A DNA stretch of 11,751 nt from Gammaproteobacteria bacterium (GTDB lineage Bacteria; Pseudomonadota; Gammaproteobacteria; Eutrophobiales; Eutrophobiaceae): NCBI GenBank assembly GCA_012270695.1, contig JAAXHV010000287.1, forward strand, positions 1 through 11,751, written 5' to 3'. Each line of letters opens with the position of its first letter. The first letter of the stretch is position 1. This document shows, piece after piece, positions 6,264 through 11,751 of the stretch. The notes under the pieces were generated by a model, which worked only from the letters and a program-made list of their open reading frames with translations, had not been told where the DNA came from and searched no databases. Made by a program: the position numbers and the translations under genes.

Positions 6264-7448
6264 CTAGCTTGTTGACAGGTCCGCGAGTCGTTTTTGTTTC
6301 AATACCGGTGGCAGGATTAAAATCAGGGAGAGCGCAAACATCAACATCCCGAGGGAAATTACGTTGGAGTAATCACCCGGTGCGATGACCGTTGCCGCAA
6401 CGGCCGGACCCAGGGCCAGACCCAACATCTGGAACGCAACAGCATATACAACCACCTTTCCGGTACGATCAAAACTCGCCATCGAGGCCAGCAGGTAGGG
6501 ATGGGTCACATTCCAGGCATAGTTGTAGATGCAAACGGCTATGGTATAGACCAGGATATCCACTTGCCCGAATAAAAAAGCCAGAGGAATGATGCCGCCT
6601 GCGATGGCCAGTGTCAGCGGCCTGGCGCGGCCGAAACGGGCGCCGATCAGCGCGGCCGTCAGGGCGCCGGCAATACCCATGAACTGTGACAGTGTCAGGC
6701 CGTTTGCCACCTGTTGTTCGCTGGCGCCGCCGGTGAGCCCAACCAGGAACAGGTACGCCCAAACCAGGCCCTGCGCCAGGAAATAGGAAAACATGGCAGC
6801 CAGCGCCAGTGCCTTGAAACTCACCGGGATGTTGACAGCATCTTCCTCAACCTGTACATGCCCCTCGCCGGATGCCGGCAGGTACCTGACGAGCAGCAAA
6901 CCACAGGCCGGGAACAGGGCGAAAAATACAATCACCCCTTCCATTCCAACCAGGGAATATGCCGTCGGCATGACCAGCAGGCCGAGCGCGCCGTAGGCCA
7001 ACACCCACATGATGTAATATCCGAAGTTGCGATCCGGGTTGTCCGTCAGCCCTATCACCGCAAAACTGAGGGACACCAGACCGCCGCAGCCAACGCCGGC
7101 AAGAAAGCGCCAGGCGCCAAACGCATAAAATTCCGTTGTCGTCAATGAGGCCAGGTTGCTGGCCGCGACCAGGACCAGGGAGAAAGTGATCACGTGGCGC
7201 CAGTTGCAGCGGCTGGACAGGAACGTCATGACAATGGTTGTCAGCGCAATGCCCCACATCTCTGCGGAGGCGATATAACCGGCCTGCTGTTCGGTAAACT
7301 TCAGGTATTCGACAAAGCCCTGGACCACGCCGGGCTGGATAATGAACACCTCTGGGCCGACAACACCCATGTAGAACGCAGCAAACAACGTCATGCTGCT
7401 GTTAATGTCAACGGCCCCGTCGCGGCTGCCGGCAAGGCTCGTAAGCAT
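6264..7448 (-). CDS. MFS transporter, upstream copy
   Basis: This is a 394-residue membrane protein with about 12 hydrophobic segments and a central cytoplasmic stretch (residues about 194-212). The motif A loop is degenerate (FLSSRCNWRHV, about 77-87). The A-G-Y-x2-S-A-E-x2-G-x-A-L-T block (56-70) and the PYLL motif match the MFS protein at 3748-4911, so the same subfamily is present twice in one gene run. The ATG at 7448 has GGAG seven bases upstream. It starts 22 bp after the SDR stop and is surely co-transcribed with it. The direction of transport and the substrate are not visible; a role in uptake of the compound degraded by the neighbouring enzymes is inferred. Confidence 0.9.
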   Translation of the reverse strand: MLTSLAGSRDGAVDINSSMTLFAAFYMGVVGPEVFIIQPGVVQGFVEYLKFTEQQAGYIASAEMWGIALTTIVMTFLSSRCNWRHVITFSLVLVAASNLASLTTTEFYAFGAWRFLAGVGCGGLVSLSFAVIGLTDNPDRNFGYYIMWVLAYGALGLLVMPTAYSLVGMEGVIVFFALFPACGLLLVRYLPASGEGHVQVEEDAVNIPVSFKALALAAMFSYFLAQGLVWAYLFLVGLTGGASEQQVANGLTLSQFMGIAGALTAALIGARFGRARPLTLAIAGGIIPLAFLFGQVDILVYTIAVCIYNYAWNVTHPYLLASMASFDRTGKVVVYAVAFQMLGLALGPAVAATVIAPGDYSNVISLGMLMFALSLILILPPVLKQKRLADLSTS

Positions 7449-7469
7449 CAGATAACTCCTGTTATTTTT

Positions 7470-8264
7470 CTATTCGGAAAACACAAGGGTGCCGATGTCC
7501 ACGACGTGGCCGCCACCGTCGGCGACAAGCGTCGTCCCGGTCACAAAAGAGGCGTCATCGGAGACCAGAAACTCAACACAGGCGGCAATCTCGTCCGGCT
7601 CTGCCATACGTTGCAACGGCAGGTGCCGAGTTGTCAACGCCCTTGCCTCTGCAACAGTCAGCCCTTTTCGTTCGGCCAGGCTCGCCATTTCTGCATCGCT
7701 CATCGGGGTTTTCACCCAGCCGGGACACAGGGTATTCGCCCTGATCCCCAGCGCTCCGTAGTCACAGGCCAGGGTTTTCGTTAAACCGATGAGGGCGTGC
7801 TTACTCGTTATATAAGCGGCAAATTCGTTTGAGGAACGGATCCCGGCAACAGAGGAAATATTTACGATAGCGCCGGCGCCTTGTTCCGCCATGGCAGGGA
7901 CCGCTGCCCTGGCTATCTGCATGACCCCTGTCATGTTCACATCGATCACGTCCTGCCATTCCGCCTCGACCAAGGTTGTCACGCTCCCCACGGCCAGTAT
8001 CCCGGCATTGGCGACCAATATATCCAGGCCGCCGAATTCGGCAACCGTTTGCGCCACGGCCGCGCTGCAGTCATCGGCATCGGCGGTGTCGCCCTGGATG
8101 GCGAGACAGTTCAACTCAGCGGCAATCCCGGCAATGGGCTCCCTGCGGCGGCCCGTTATCGCCACGGACGCGCCGGATACGACAAACCGCCTGGCGATTG
8201 CCGCGCCGATGCCGGTGCCGCCTCCCGTGATTAAGGCAACTTTATCTTGTAATCGTTTATTCAT
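7470..8264 (-). CDS. SDR-family NAD(P)-dependent oxidoreductase (first gene of minus operon)
   Basis: This is a 264-residue classical short-chain dehydrogenase/reductase. It has the Rossmann glycine motif TGGGTGIG (13-20), NAG (86-88), N110, catalytic S138, Y151-x3-K155 and the C-terminal TGTTLVADGG segment. All catalytic residues are intact. The adenine-side region (ITGRRRE, 36-42) contains Arg residues compatible with NADP(H), but this is not decisive. The ATG at 8264 is the natural family start; the ribosome site (GGGTGA, six bases upstream) is moderate. It heads the operon SDR-MFS-MBL-DUF2783-MFS. A role in oxidising an alcohol or diol, or reducing a ketone, in the catabolic route is inferred. 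Confidence 0.93.
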   Translation of the reverse strand: MNKRLQDKVALITGGGTGIGAAIARRFVVSGASVAITGRRREPIAGIAAELNCLAIQGDTADADDCSAAVAQTVAEFGGLDILVANAGILAVGSVTTLVEAEWQDVIDVNMTGVMQIARAAVPAMAEQGAGAIVNISSVAGIRSSNEFAAYITSKHALIGLTKTLACDYGALGIRANTLCPGWVKTPMSDAEMASLAERKGLTVAEARALTTRHLPLQRMAEPDEIAACVEFLVSDDASFVTGTTLVADGGGHVVDIGTLVFSE

Positions 8265-8316
8265 CAGGTGTCACCCACCATTCCAGAGTAAGTTTACCCC
8301 CCGCTTAAAACATGCC

Positions 8317-8353
8317 GGGGCAGGCCCTGCATGCCGAATGCAGAGCCTGCCCC
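8317..8353. repeat. strong GC-rich hairpin in leader of SDR-MFS operon
   Basis: GGGGCAGGC (8317-8325) pairs with GCCTGCCCC (8345-8353), and CTGCAT (8327-8332) pairs with ATGCAG (8338-8343). This gives 15 base pairs with one C/A mismatch and a five-base GCCGA loop. In the minus-strand transcript it would lie in the 5' leader between the candidate -10 (8404-8399) and the SDR start. The minus strand carries TTTT seven bases past the stem, so an attenuator is conceivable but not convincing. Confidence 0.7.
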
Positions 8354-8398
8354 TGTAGCTGAAAACAGAGAGTCTGGAATCCGGTCATTAAAATGCCT

Positions 8399-8404
8399 AT
8401 TATA
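8399..8404 (-). promoter_or_regulatory. candidate -10 box of SDR-MFS operon
   Basis: The minus strand reads a perfect TATAAT at 8404-8399, about 135 bp upstream of the SDR ATG. There is no good -35 at 16-18 bp (CAATGG at 17 bp), so it may need an activator. The implied leader would contain the 8317-8353 hairpin. Confidence 0.35.
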
Positions 8405-8433
8405 AGGCAAAGAATATGTTTCCATTGGATTTC

Positions 8434-8459
8434 AACCCCTGCTCTGGAATGATGGGGTT
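8434..8459. repeat. small hairpin just upstream of plus-strand promoter
   Basis: AACCCC (8434-8439) and GGGGTT (8454-8459) form a six-bp stem around a 14-base loop holding the right copy of the TCTGGAAT core. It ends five bases before the -35 box of the plus-strand SDR gene. Confidence 0.4.
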
Positions 8460-8463
8460 TCTG

Positions 8464-8491
8464 TTGACTATAAAAGCGGTTTGCCTAGACT
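8464..8491 (+). promoter_or_regulatory. candidate promoter of plus-strand SDR-tadA
   Basis: TTGACT (8464-8469, five of six to consensus) and TAGACT (8486-8491, four of six) lie 16 bp apart. This predicts a transcript start near 8498 and a short leader containing AGGAGG (8509-8514). Confidence 0.5.
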
Positions 8492-8522
8492 GACAGTGGA
8501 TCGCAAATAGGAGGTAAACAAA

Positions 8523-9335
8523 ATGGGAAACAACAGGCTGCAGAACAAAGTCGCTATCGTAACCGGTTCCGGCCAGGGTATCGGCGCCGCAATCGCCAGA
8601 ATTTTTGCGCAGGAAGGCGCACACGTTGTCGTGGCGACGCGCACGGAGAAGACCGGGAGGGAGACAGTCGAGCAAATCAAGGCTGCGGGTGGTGAGGCCA
8701 TCCTGGTCGGCGTGGACATCAGTACGGCAGACGCCATTAACAGCGTGGTGGATAAAACCCTGGAGACCTTCGGGCGGATCGACGTCATGGTGCACAACGC
8801 CGCTTCTTTCCTGGGCGGACTGGTCGAGGAATACAAGGATGAAGACCTCGATACCGTACTGGCAGTCAACCTGAAGGCCTGTTTCCGCCTCACCTATGCC
8901 TGCATTCCTCACATGAGAAAACAGGGCGGTGGCCGGATCCTCATCACCTCTTCCGTCACCGGCCCGCGGGTCGCCATGCCCGGCACGTCCTACTATGCCG
9001 CATCCAAGGCCGGGGTGAACGGGTTTATCCGCACCGCCGCCGTTGAACTTGCCGCGGATAACATCACCGTGAACGGCGTCGAACCGGGTTTTATCCTGAC
9101 ACCAGCCATGGACCTGCTTGCCGACGAGCACGCCAGGGCGGAAATGGCGCGCTACATCCCCAAAGGCGATCTGGGCGAGCCCAATGACATCGCTTATGCC
9201 ATGCTTTACCTGGCGAGCGATGAAGCCAAATACGTCACAGGGCAGACCCTGGTCGTGGACGGCGGTTCGACATTGCCGGAAAGCCCCGTCTATATGAACG
9301 AGACAGAAGGGGTGCAGACCTTGCAGGGGTCGTGA
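8523..9335 (+). CDS. SDR-family NAD(P)-dependent oxidoreductase (plus strand)
   Basis: This is a 270-residue classical SDR. It shows TGSGQGIG (14-21), HNAA (91-94, where most SDRs have NNAG), N116, S144, Y158-x3-K162 and TGQTLVVDGG near the C-terminus. The active-site set is complete. The start ATG at 8523 has a textbook AGGAGG eight bases upstream, the best ribosome site in the window. The last ~20 residues (after GGST) extend beyond the usual SDR end. It diverges from the other SDR gene, with which it shares the fold but only moderate similarity. Its stop overlaps the tadA start by 4 bp. It could act in the catabolic route or be an unrelated FabG-like reductase. Confidence 0.93.
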   Translation: MGNNRLQNKVAIVTGSGQGIGAAIARIFAQEGAHVVVATRTEKTGRETVEQIKAAGGEAILVGVDISTADAINSVVDKTLETFGRIDVMVHNAASFLGGLVEEYKDEDLDTVLAVNLKACFRLTYACIPHMRKQGGGRILITSSVTGPRVAMPGTSYYAASKAGVNGFIRTAAVELAADNITVNGVEPGFILTPAMDLLADEHARAEMARYIPKGDLGEPNDIAYAMLYLASDEAKYVTGQTLVVDGGSTLPESPVYMNETEGVQTLQGS

Positions 9336-9796
9336 CCGGTAGCGATGAATACTGGATGGCGCGGGCGCTGGACCTGGCCGAACGCGCCCGGTCGGAGGGT
9401 GAAGTCCCCGTGGGTGCCGTCCTGGTCATGGAGGGTGACTGCATAGGCGAAGGCTGGAACCGCCCCATCTCGGCCCATGATCCGACAGCCCATGCGGAGA
9501 TCGCGGCCCTGCGCGCCGGCGCCGCACACATGGGGAACTATCGCCTGCCAGGCGCCGCGTTATATGTGACCTTGGAACCCTGCGCCATGTGCGCCGGGGC
9601 CGTTGTCCTGGCCCGTATCAAACGGCTGGTTTATGCCGCCGCCGACCCCCGCACCGGCGCCGCCGGCAGTGTGTTCAACATACTGCAATCCTCACAACTG
9701 AACCACCGTGTCGAACTGAACGGCGGCATACTGGAACAGGAAGCAGCAACTCTACTGCAAACTTTTTTCAAAAACCGGCGGGACGGGGGGCTATAA
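9332..9796 (+). CDS. tadA: tRNA-specific adenosine deaminase TadA
   Basis: This is a 154-residue zinc deaminase of the cytidine/deoxycytidylate deaminase fold. It converts A34 to inosine in the anticodon of tRNA-Arg(ACG), allowing decoding of CGC and CGA. Zinc and catalytic residues are H54-A-E56 and P83-C84-A-M-C87. The N-terminus MTGSDEYWM aligns with the TadA start (EYWM), which supports the GTG at 9332 rather than the ATG at 9356. GTGA overlaps the SDR stop, so the two genes are probably coupled; GCAGGGG lies just upstream. RIKRLVYAAADPRTGAAGS (94-112) is also TadA-typical. Length is normal. It is normally an essential, constitutively needed gene, so co-transcription with an SDR gene is unusual. 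Confidence 0.96.
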   Translation: MTGSDEYWMARALDLAERARSEGEVPVGAVLVMEGDCIGEGWNRPISAHDPTAHAEIAALRAGAAHMGNYRLPGAALYVTLEPCAMCAGAVVLARIKRLVYAAADPRTGAAGSVFNILQSSQLNHRVELNGGILEQEAATLLQTFFKNRRDGGL

Positions 9797-9904
9797 CTTC
9801 AGTTCGTGACTTTTATATTTTCATGTAATCTTTGCTTTCAGCGGGAACCTGTCGGGGTGTGTGATGATTTCTTTAGAGGAGATATATACTGAAGAACCCT
9901 CTGA

Positions 9905-9933
9905 TTAAGTCCCTGAAATGAATCTGCTATAAT
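9905..9933 (+). promoter_or_regulatory. extended -10 promoter of pncC
   Basis: TGC-TATAAT at 9925-9933 is a perfect extended -10 element. TTAAGT at 9905-9910 is a weak -35 with a 17-bp spacer. The transcript would start near 9940, about 28 bases before the pncC ATG. The 153-bp gap after tadA (9797-9949) contains no clear terminator and no supported gene. Confidence 0.6.
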
Positions 9934-9967
9934 TGTCAGGCAAACTCACTTGTTCCCCCTTTCCTTC

Positions 9968-10474
9968 ATGATAGACAGCCGATGTGACACGTTGCTCCTG
10001 CAACTCAGTGGACTTTTAACACAGCAAAACAAGATGCTGGTGACAGCTGAGTCCTGTACTGGCGGCGGCATCGCCTACGCAATCACGGGAATGTCCGGCA
10101 GTTCCAAGTGGTTTGAAAGGGGGTTCGTCACCTATTCCAACCTGGCCAAGCAGGAACTGTTGGGCGTTACCCATGACTCGATTGCCCGCTTCGGCGCCGT
10201 CAGCAAAGAGGTGGCCGCGGCGATGGCACTGGGCGCGCTGCAGCACAGTCACGCGGATTTCAGTGTAGCGGTGACCGGGATAGCCGGGCCGGACGGGGGA
10301 ACGGCTGAAAAACCGGTAGGCAGCGTCTGTTTCGGCTGGAGCGCTCGTGGTGGCGCTACCAGAACCACACGGATAAAGTTTGACGGGAACCGTCAGCAGG
10401 TGCGTGAACTCTCGATATTGACAGCCCTGCAGGGTCTGGCGGACCTGGTTGAACATTCGGGATCAGAACAATAG
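9968..10474 (+). CDS. pncC: nicotinamide-nucleotide amidase PncC (CinA C-terminal family)
   Basis: This is a 168-residue stand-alone CinA C-terminal domain. It hydrolyses nicotinamide mononucleotide to nicotinate mononucleotide and ammonia in pyridine-nucleotide salvage. Family motifs are TAESCTGG (26-33), GSSKWFERGFVTYSN-x-AK (44-61), GAVSKEVAAAMA, and VTGIAGPDGGTAEKPVGSV. The ATG at 9968 gives a length like E. coli PncC; a TTG six codons upstream (9950) would also be in frame but has no ribosome site. There is no clear Shine-Dalgarno sequence before the ATG either. The gene has its own promoter. Its TAG stop (10472-10474) lies inside the left arm of a 27-bp inverted repeat. In many gammaproteobacteria the gene is next to recA; here thpR follows instead. 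Confidence 0.95.
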   Translation: MIDSRCDTLLLQLSGLLTQQNKMLVTAESCTGGGIAYAITGMSGSSKWFERGFVTYSNLAKQELLGVTHDSIARFGAVSKEVAAAMALGALQHSHADFSVAVTGIAGPDGGTAEKPVGSVCFGWSARGGATRTTRIKFDGNRQQVRELSILTALQGLADLVEHSGSEQ

Positions 10475-10563
10475 CGGGGTCAGGTCGCACATTGCACACG
10501 CAAAGGAATGAGAGTGAAATTGTGACAAACTTCTGTGTGTGCAATGTGCGACCTGACCCCGCT
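10473..10563. repeat. perfect 27-bp inverted repeat (REP-like element)
   Basis: The left arm 10473-10499 and right arm 10537-10563 are exact reverse complements, with a 37-base loop. The outer part of the left arm is AGCGGGGTCAGGTCGC. Pairing continues imperfectly inward for a few bases. There is no T-run after the stem, so it is not a standard terminator, though the hairpin could protect the pncC transcript 3' end. I recall GGGGTCAGGTC ends from REP-like elements moved by IS200-like (RAYT) transposases in proteobacteria; no transposase lies here. Confidence 0.9.
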
Positions 10564-10580
10564 TACTCGAATTAATATCA

Positions 10581-11093
10581 ATGAAGAGACTGTTCTTCGC
10601 CCTCTGGCCTCATGACGGGGTGCGCGCCATGCTCGCGCAACAGGCCCGGCTGATTCACGTCAACACGGGCCGGCGCGTGCCGCCGGAAAACTTCCATATC
10701 ACCCTGGTGTTCCTGGGCAACGTGGAGGAGCAGTCCATTCCAGTACTCACCGGCGCGGCAGAAGGCTTGAGTATTGCCGGCTTCCCGTTGCAGATAAACC
10801 ATGGCGGCTGGTGGAAACGGGCGAAAGTCGCCTGGCTGGCACCGGCTTACACGCCCGAACCGTTGCTGGAACTGGTCAGGCAACTCAATCACCAGGGCAG
10901 GTTAGCGGGACTCCCTGTCGACGAACGGGATTACAACCCCCACCTGACCATCGCCCGCAAACTCACCCGCCCACTCAAGCCGTGTTCGTTCGAACCGATC
11001 CACTGGGACGTCAGGGAATTCTGCCTGGTTGAGTCCGTCACCCATGAGAAAGGGGCCAGGTACCGGGTGATGCAGTCCTGGACGCTGGTTTAG
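10581..11093 (+). CDS. thpR: RNA 2',3'-cyclic phosphodiesterase ThpR
   Basis: This is a 170-residue 2H-phosphoesterase. It opens 2',3'-cyclic phosphate ends of RNA to 2'-phosphates. The two HxT catalytic motifs are H39-I-T41 (FHITLVFLG) and H121-L-T123 (NPHLTIAR), and the N-terminus MKRLFFALWP is characteristic. Length is normal for the bacterial LigT/ThpR family. The ATG at 10581 follows the repeat element by 17 bp and has no recognisable Shine-Dalgarno sequence. Transcription may read through from pncC, past the hairpin. It converges with the NnrU-family gene across a short hairpin region. Confidence 0.95.
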   Translation: MKRLFFALWPHDGVRAMLAQQARLIHVNTGRRVPPENFHITLVFLGNVEEQSIPVLTGAAEGLSIAGFPLQINHGGWWKRAKVAWLAPAYTPEPLLELVRQLNHQGRLAGLPVDERDYNPHLTIARKLTRPLKPCSFEPIHWDVREFCLVESVTHEKGARYRVMQSWTLV

Positions 11094-11097
11094 AGGA

Positions 11098-11132
11098 GGG
11101 TCGGATCAGCCTGACTGAAATCCAACCCTTTA
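11098..11132. terminator. candidate bidirectional terminator between thpR and NnrU gene
   Basis: GGGT-C-GGAT (11098-11106) pairs with ATCC-A-ACCC (11120-11128) with one mismatch and a 13-base loop, followed by TTTAT. It fills the 39-bp gap between two convergent stops. The T-run is short, so termination is likely but not certain. Confidence 0.45.
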
Positions 11133-11702
11133 TCACATCACCTCAACACCAATCAGCCAGTCGTGCAGAACCATAATGAACAGCAGGTATAGCAACAGCC
11201 CGACCACTACGGCGACAAGATCATTCACGGGGGCTTCCGGAAAACCGGGCACGGGGCGCTGCCTGCGATATTTCATGGAGATGCGCCCGGCCACCGCCCA
11301 CGCCAGGAAACAGCCGAACAGCAACACGTCGGCAAGGGCGCCGTTGGTCAGCAAATGGGCAAAAGCCCAGATCTTGACGGAAGCGAAAACCGGGTGCTTC
11401 ACCGCGGTCTTTATCCGCCCCGGTAAAAAGCTGACCATGAACAGCGGAAACACGAACAGCATCAACAGAAAGTTGACGTAGAGCAACCAGGCGGGCGGCG
11501 TGTAGAGGATAACGGGGTCGCTCCTTGCGATTCCGTAACCCCATATCAACAGGACCAGCCCCGCCAGGGACGCCAGGCTGTACAGGGTCCTCCAGGTAGA
11601 CGTCCCCAGCCGCTCAGCCATGGCGTCGCGCCAGCCAACATTGACGATGGATATGGAATGTACGGCAAAAAACAGTATCAGACCGGTAATGAACAGTAAC
11701 AT
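11133..11702 (-). CDS. NnrU-family integral membrane protein
   Basis: This is a 189-residue protein with five or six membrane segments. NnrU-family features are FFAVHSISIV with H15 in the first segment, GWRD (23-26), the conserved KHPVFASVKIWAFAHLLTNG (residues 102-121, H103 and H116) and MVLHDWLIGV (H180) at the end. NnrU was named from nitrite/nitric-oxide reduction clusters, and the family is related to the haem-containing zeta-carotene isomerase Z-ISO, so the conserved His may bind haem; that is not shown for this protein. No denitrification gene is nearby. The ATG at 11702 gives the normal family start; its ribosome site is weak (AAGTGAAG). Confidence 0.88.
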   Translation of the reverse strand: MLLFITGLILFFAVHSISIVNVGWRDAMAERLGTSTWRTLYSLASLAGLVLLIWGYGIARSDPVILYTPPAWLLYVNFLLMLFVFPLFMVSFLPGRIKTAVKHPVFASVKIWAFAHLLTNGALADVLLFGCFLAWAVAGRISMKYRRQRPVPGFPEAPVNDLVAVVVGLLLYLLFIMVLHDWLIGVEVM

Positions 11703-11724
11703 ATCTTCACTTTGGAGGAATTCA

Positions 11725-11742
11725 GACCGACCCCGCTATTGT
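11725..11742 (-). repeat. half-copy related to the 27-bp inverted repeat
   Basis: On the minus strand, 11742-11729 reads ACAATAGCGGGGTC, identical over 14 bases to 10468-10481 at the pncC end, then GGTC after a one-base gap. It lies 23 bp upstream of the NnrU-family gene. CAA-TAG here could be the end of an upstream minus-strand gene outside the window, as it is for pncC. Confidence 0.5.
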
Positions 11743-11751
11743 AGACGATTT

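Larger units (their letters stand above)
8274..8456. repeat. inverted 15-bp repeat pair bounding the divergent intergenic region
   Basis: CCCACCATTCCAGAG at 8274-8288 and CTCTGGAATGATGGG at 8442-8456 are inverted copies matching at 14 of 15 bases. The core TCTGGAAT occurs a third time at 8373-8380. One copy lies between the minus-strand promoter candidate and the SDR start, another just upstream of the plus-strand -35 box. Operator sites for a shared regulator, or ends of a small mobile element of about 183 bp, are possible; no target-site duplication is evident. Confidence 0.5.

Noticed and set aside
7194..7784. 196-residue plus-strand open frame across the SDR/MFS junction
   Set aside because: It is antisense to two well-supported genes, has low-complexity His/Arg-rich composition and no family pattern.
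8400..9131. 243-residue minus-strand open frame opposite the plus-strand SDR gene
   Set aside because: It mirrors GC-rich SDR coding sequence, has no recognisable domain, and the opposite strand has full SDR motifs and a strong ribosome site.
6150..9908. GAACC-x-TCTGATTAA at both 6150-6164 and 9894-9908, possible insertion-sequence end remnants
   Set aside because: A 14/15 match is expected several times by chance in a window of this size, and no wider similarity flanks the two copies.
9870..9920. AGAGGAG followed by a short CTG-initiated frame, a possible leader peptide before pncC
   Set aside because: It has only about ten codons, a rare start codon, lies upstream of the predicted pncC transcript start, and shows no regulatory residue pattern.

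Overview
The window looks like chromosomal DNA of an aerobic, Gram-negative proteobacterium, probably a gammaproteobacterium. The grounds are a Tat-exported SoxC with a c-type cytochrome partner, an E. coli-like short PncC, TadA, ThpR and a NnrU-family membrane protein. The lineage is inferred from protein style only. No RNA gene, CRISPR array or transposase gene was seen.

Left part (1-3795). A minus-strand operon reads soxD-like cytochrome (2503-1856), soxC (1859-612), then a Rieske oxygenase that starts with GTG at 585 and runs off the left edge. Diverging from it across 2504-2733 is a second, complete Rieske oxygenase (2734-3795, plus strand). Sampled lines here are about 40-50% G+C, lower than on the right.

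Middle (3748-8264). A five-gene minus-strand operon is transcribed in the order SDR dehydrogenase, MFS transporter, MBL-fold protein, DUF2783 small protein, second MFS transporter. Its last gene overlaps the 3' end of the plus-strand Rieske gene tail to tail. Together with the left part this reads as a catabolic locus: uptake or efflux (two related MFS proteins), oxygenation (two Rieske oxygenases), alcohol/ketone chemistry (SDRs), a possible hydrolase (MBL) and sulfite/sulfane oxidation (SoxCD). The substrate cannot be read from the sequence. The SoxCD-Rieske pairing suggests an organosulfur compound; this is inference. No Rieske reductase gene is present in the window.

Right part (8265-11751). 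A repeat-rich 258-bp divergent intergenic region separates the operon from a plus-strand SDR gene that overlaps tadA by 4 bp. pncC follows with its own extended -10 promoter, then thpR, then a convergent NnrU-family gene. A perfect 27-bp inverted repeat lies between pncC and thpR, and a related half-copy lies near the right edge. G+C in sampled lines is about 57-73%.

The most unusual items are the SoxCD-Rieske operon with a mono-haem SoxD, the MBL protein that has lost its second metal site, the GGGGTC-type repeats placed at stop codons, and the structured leader at 8265-8522.
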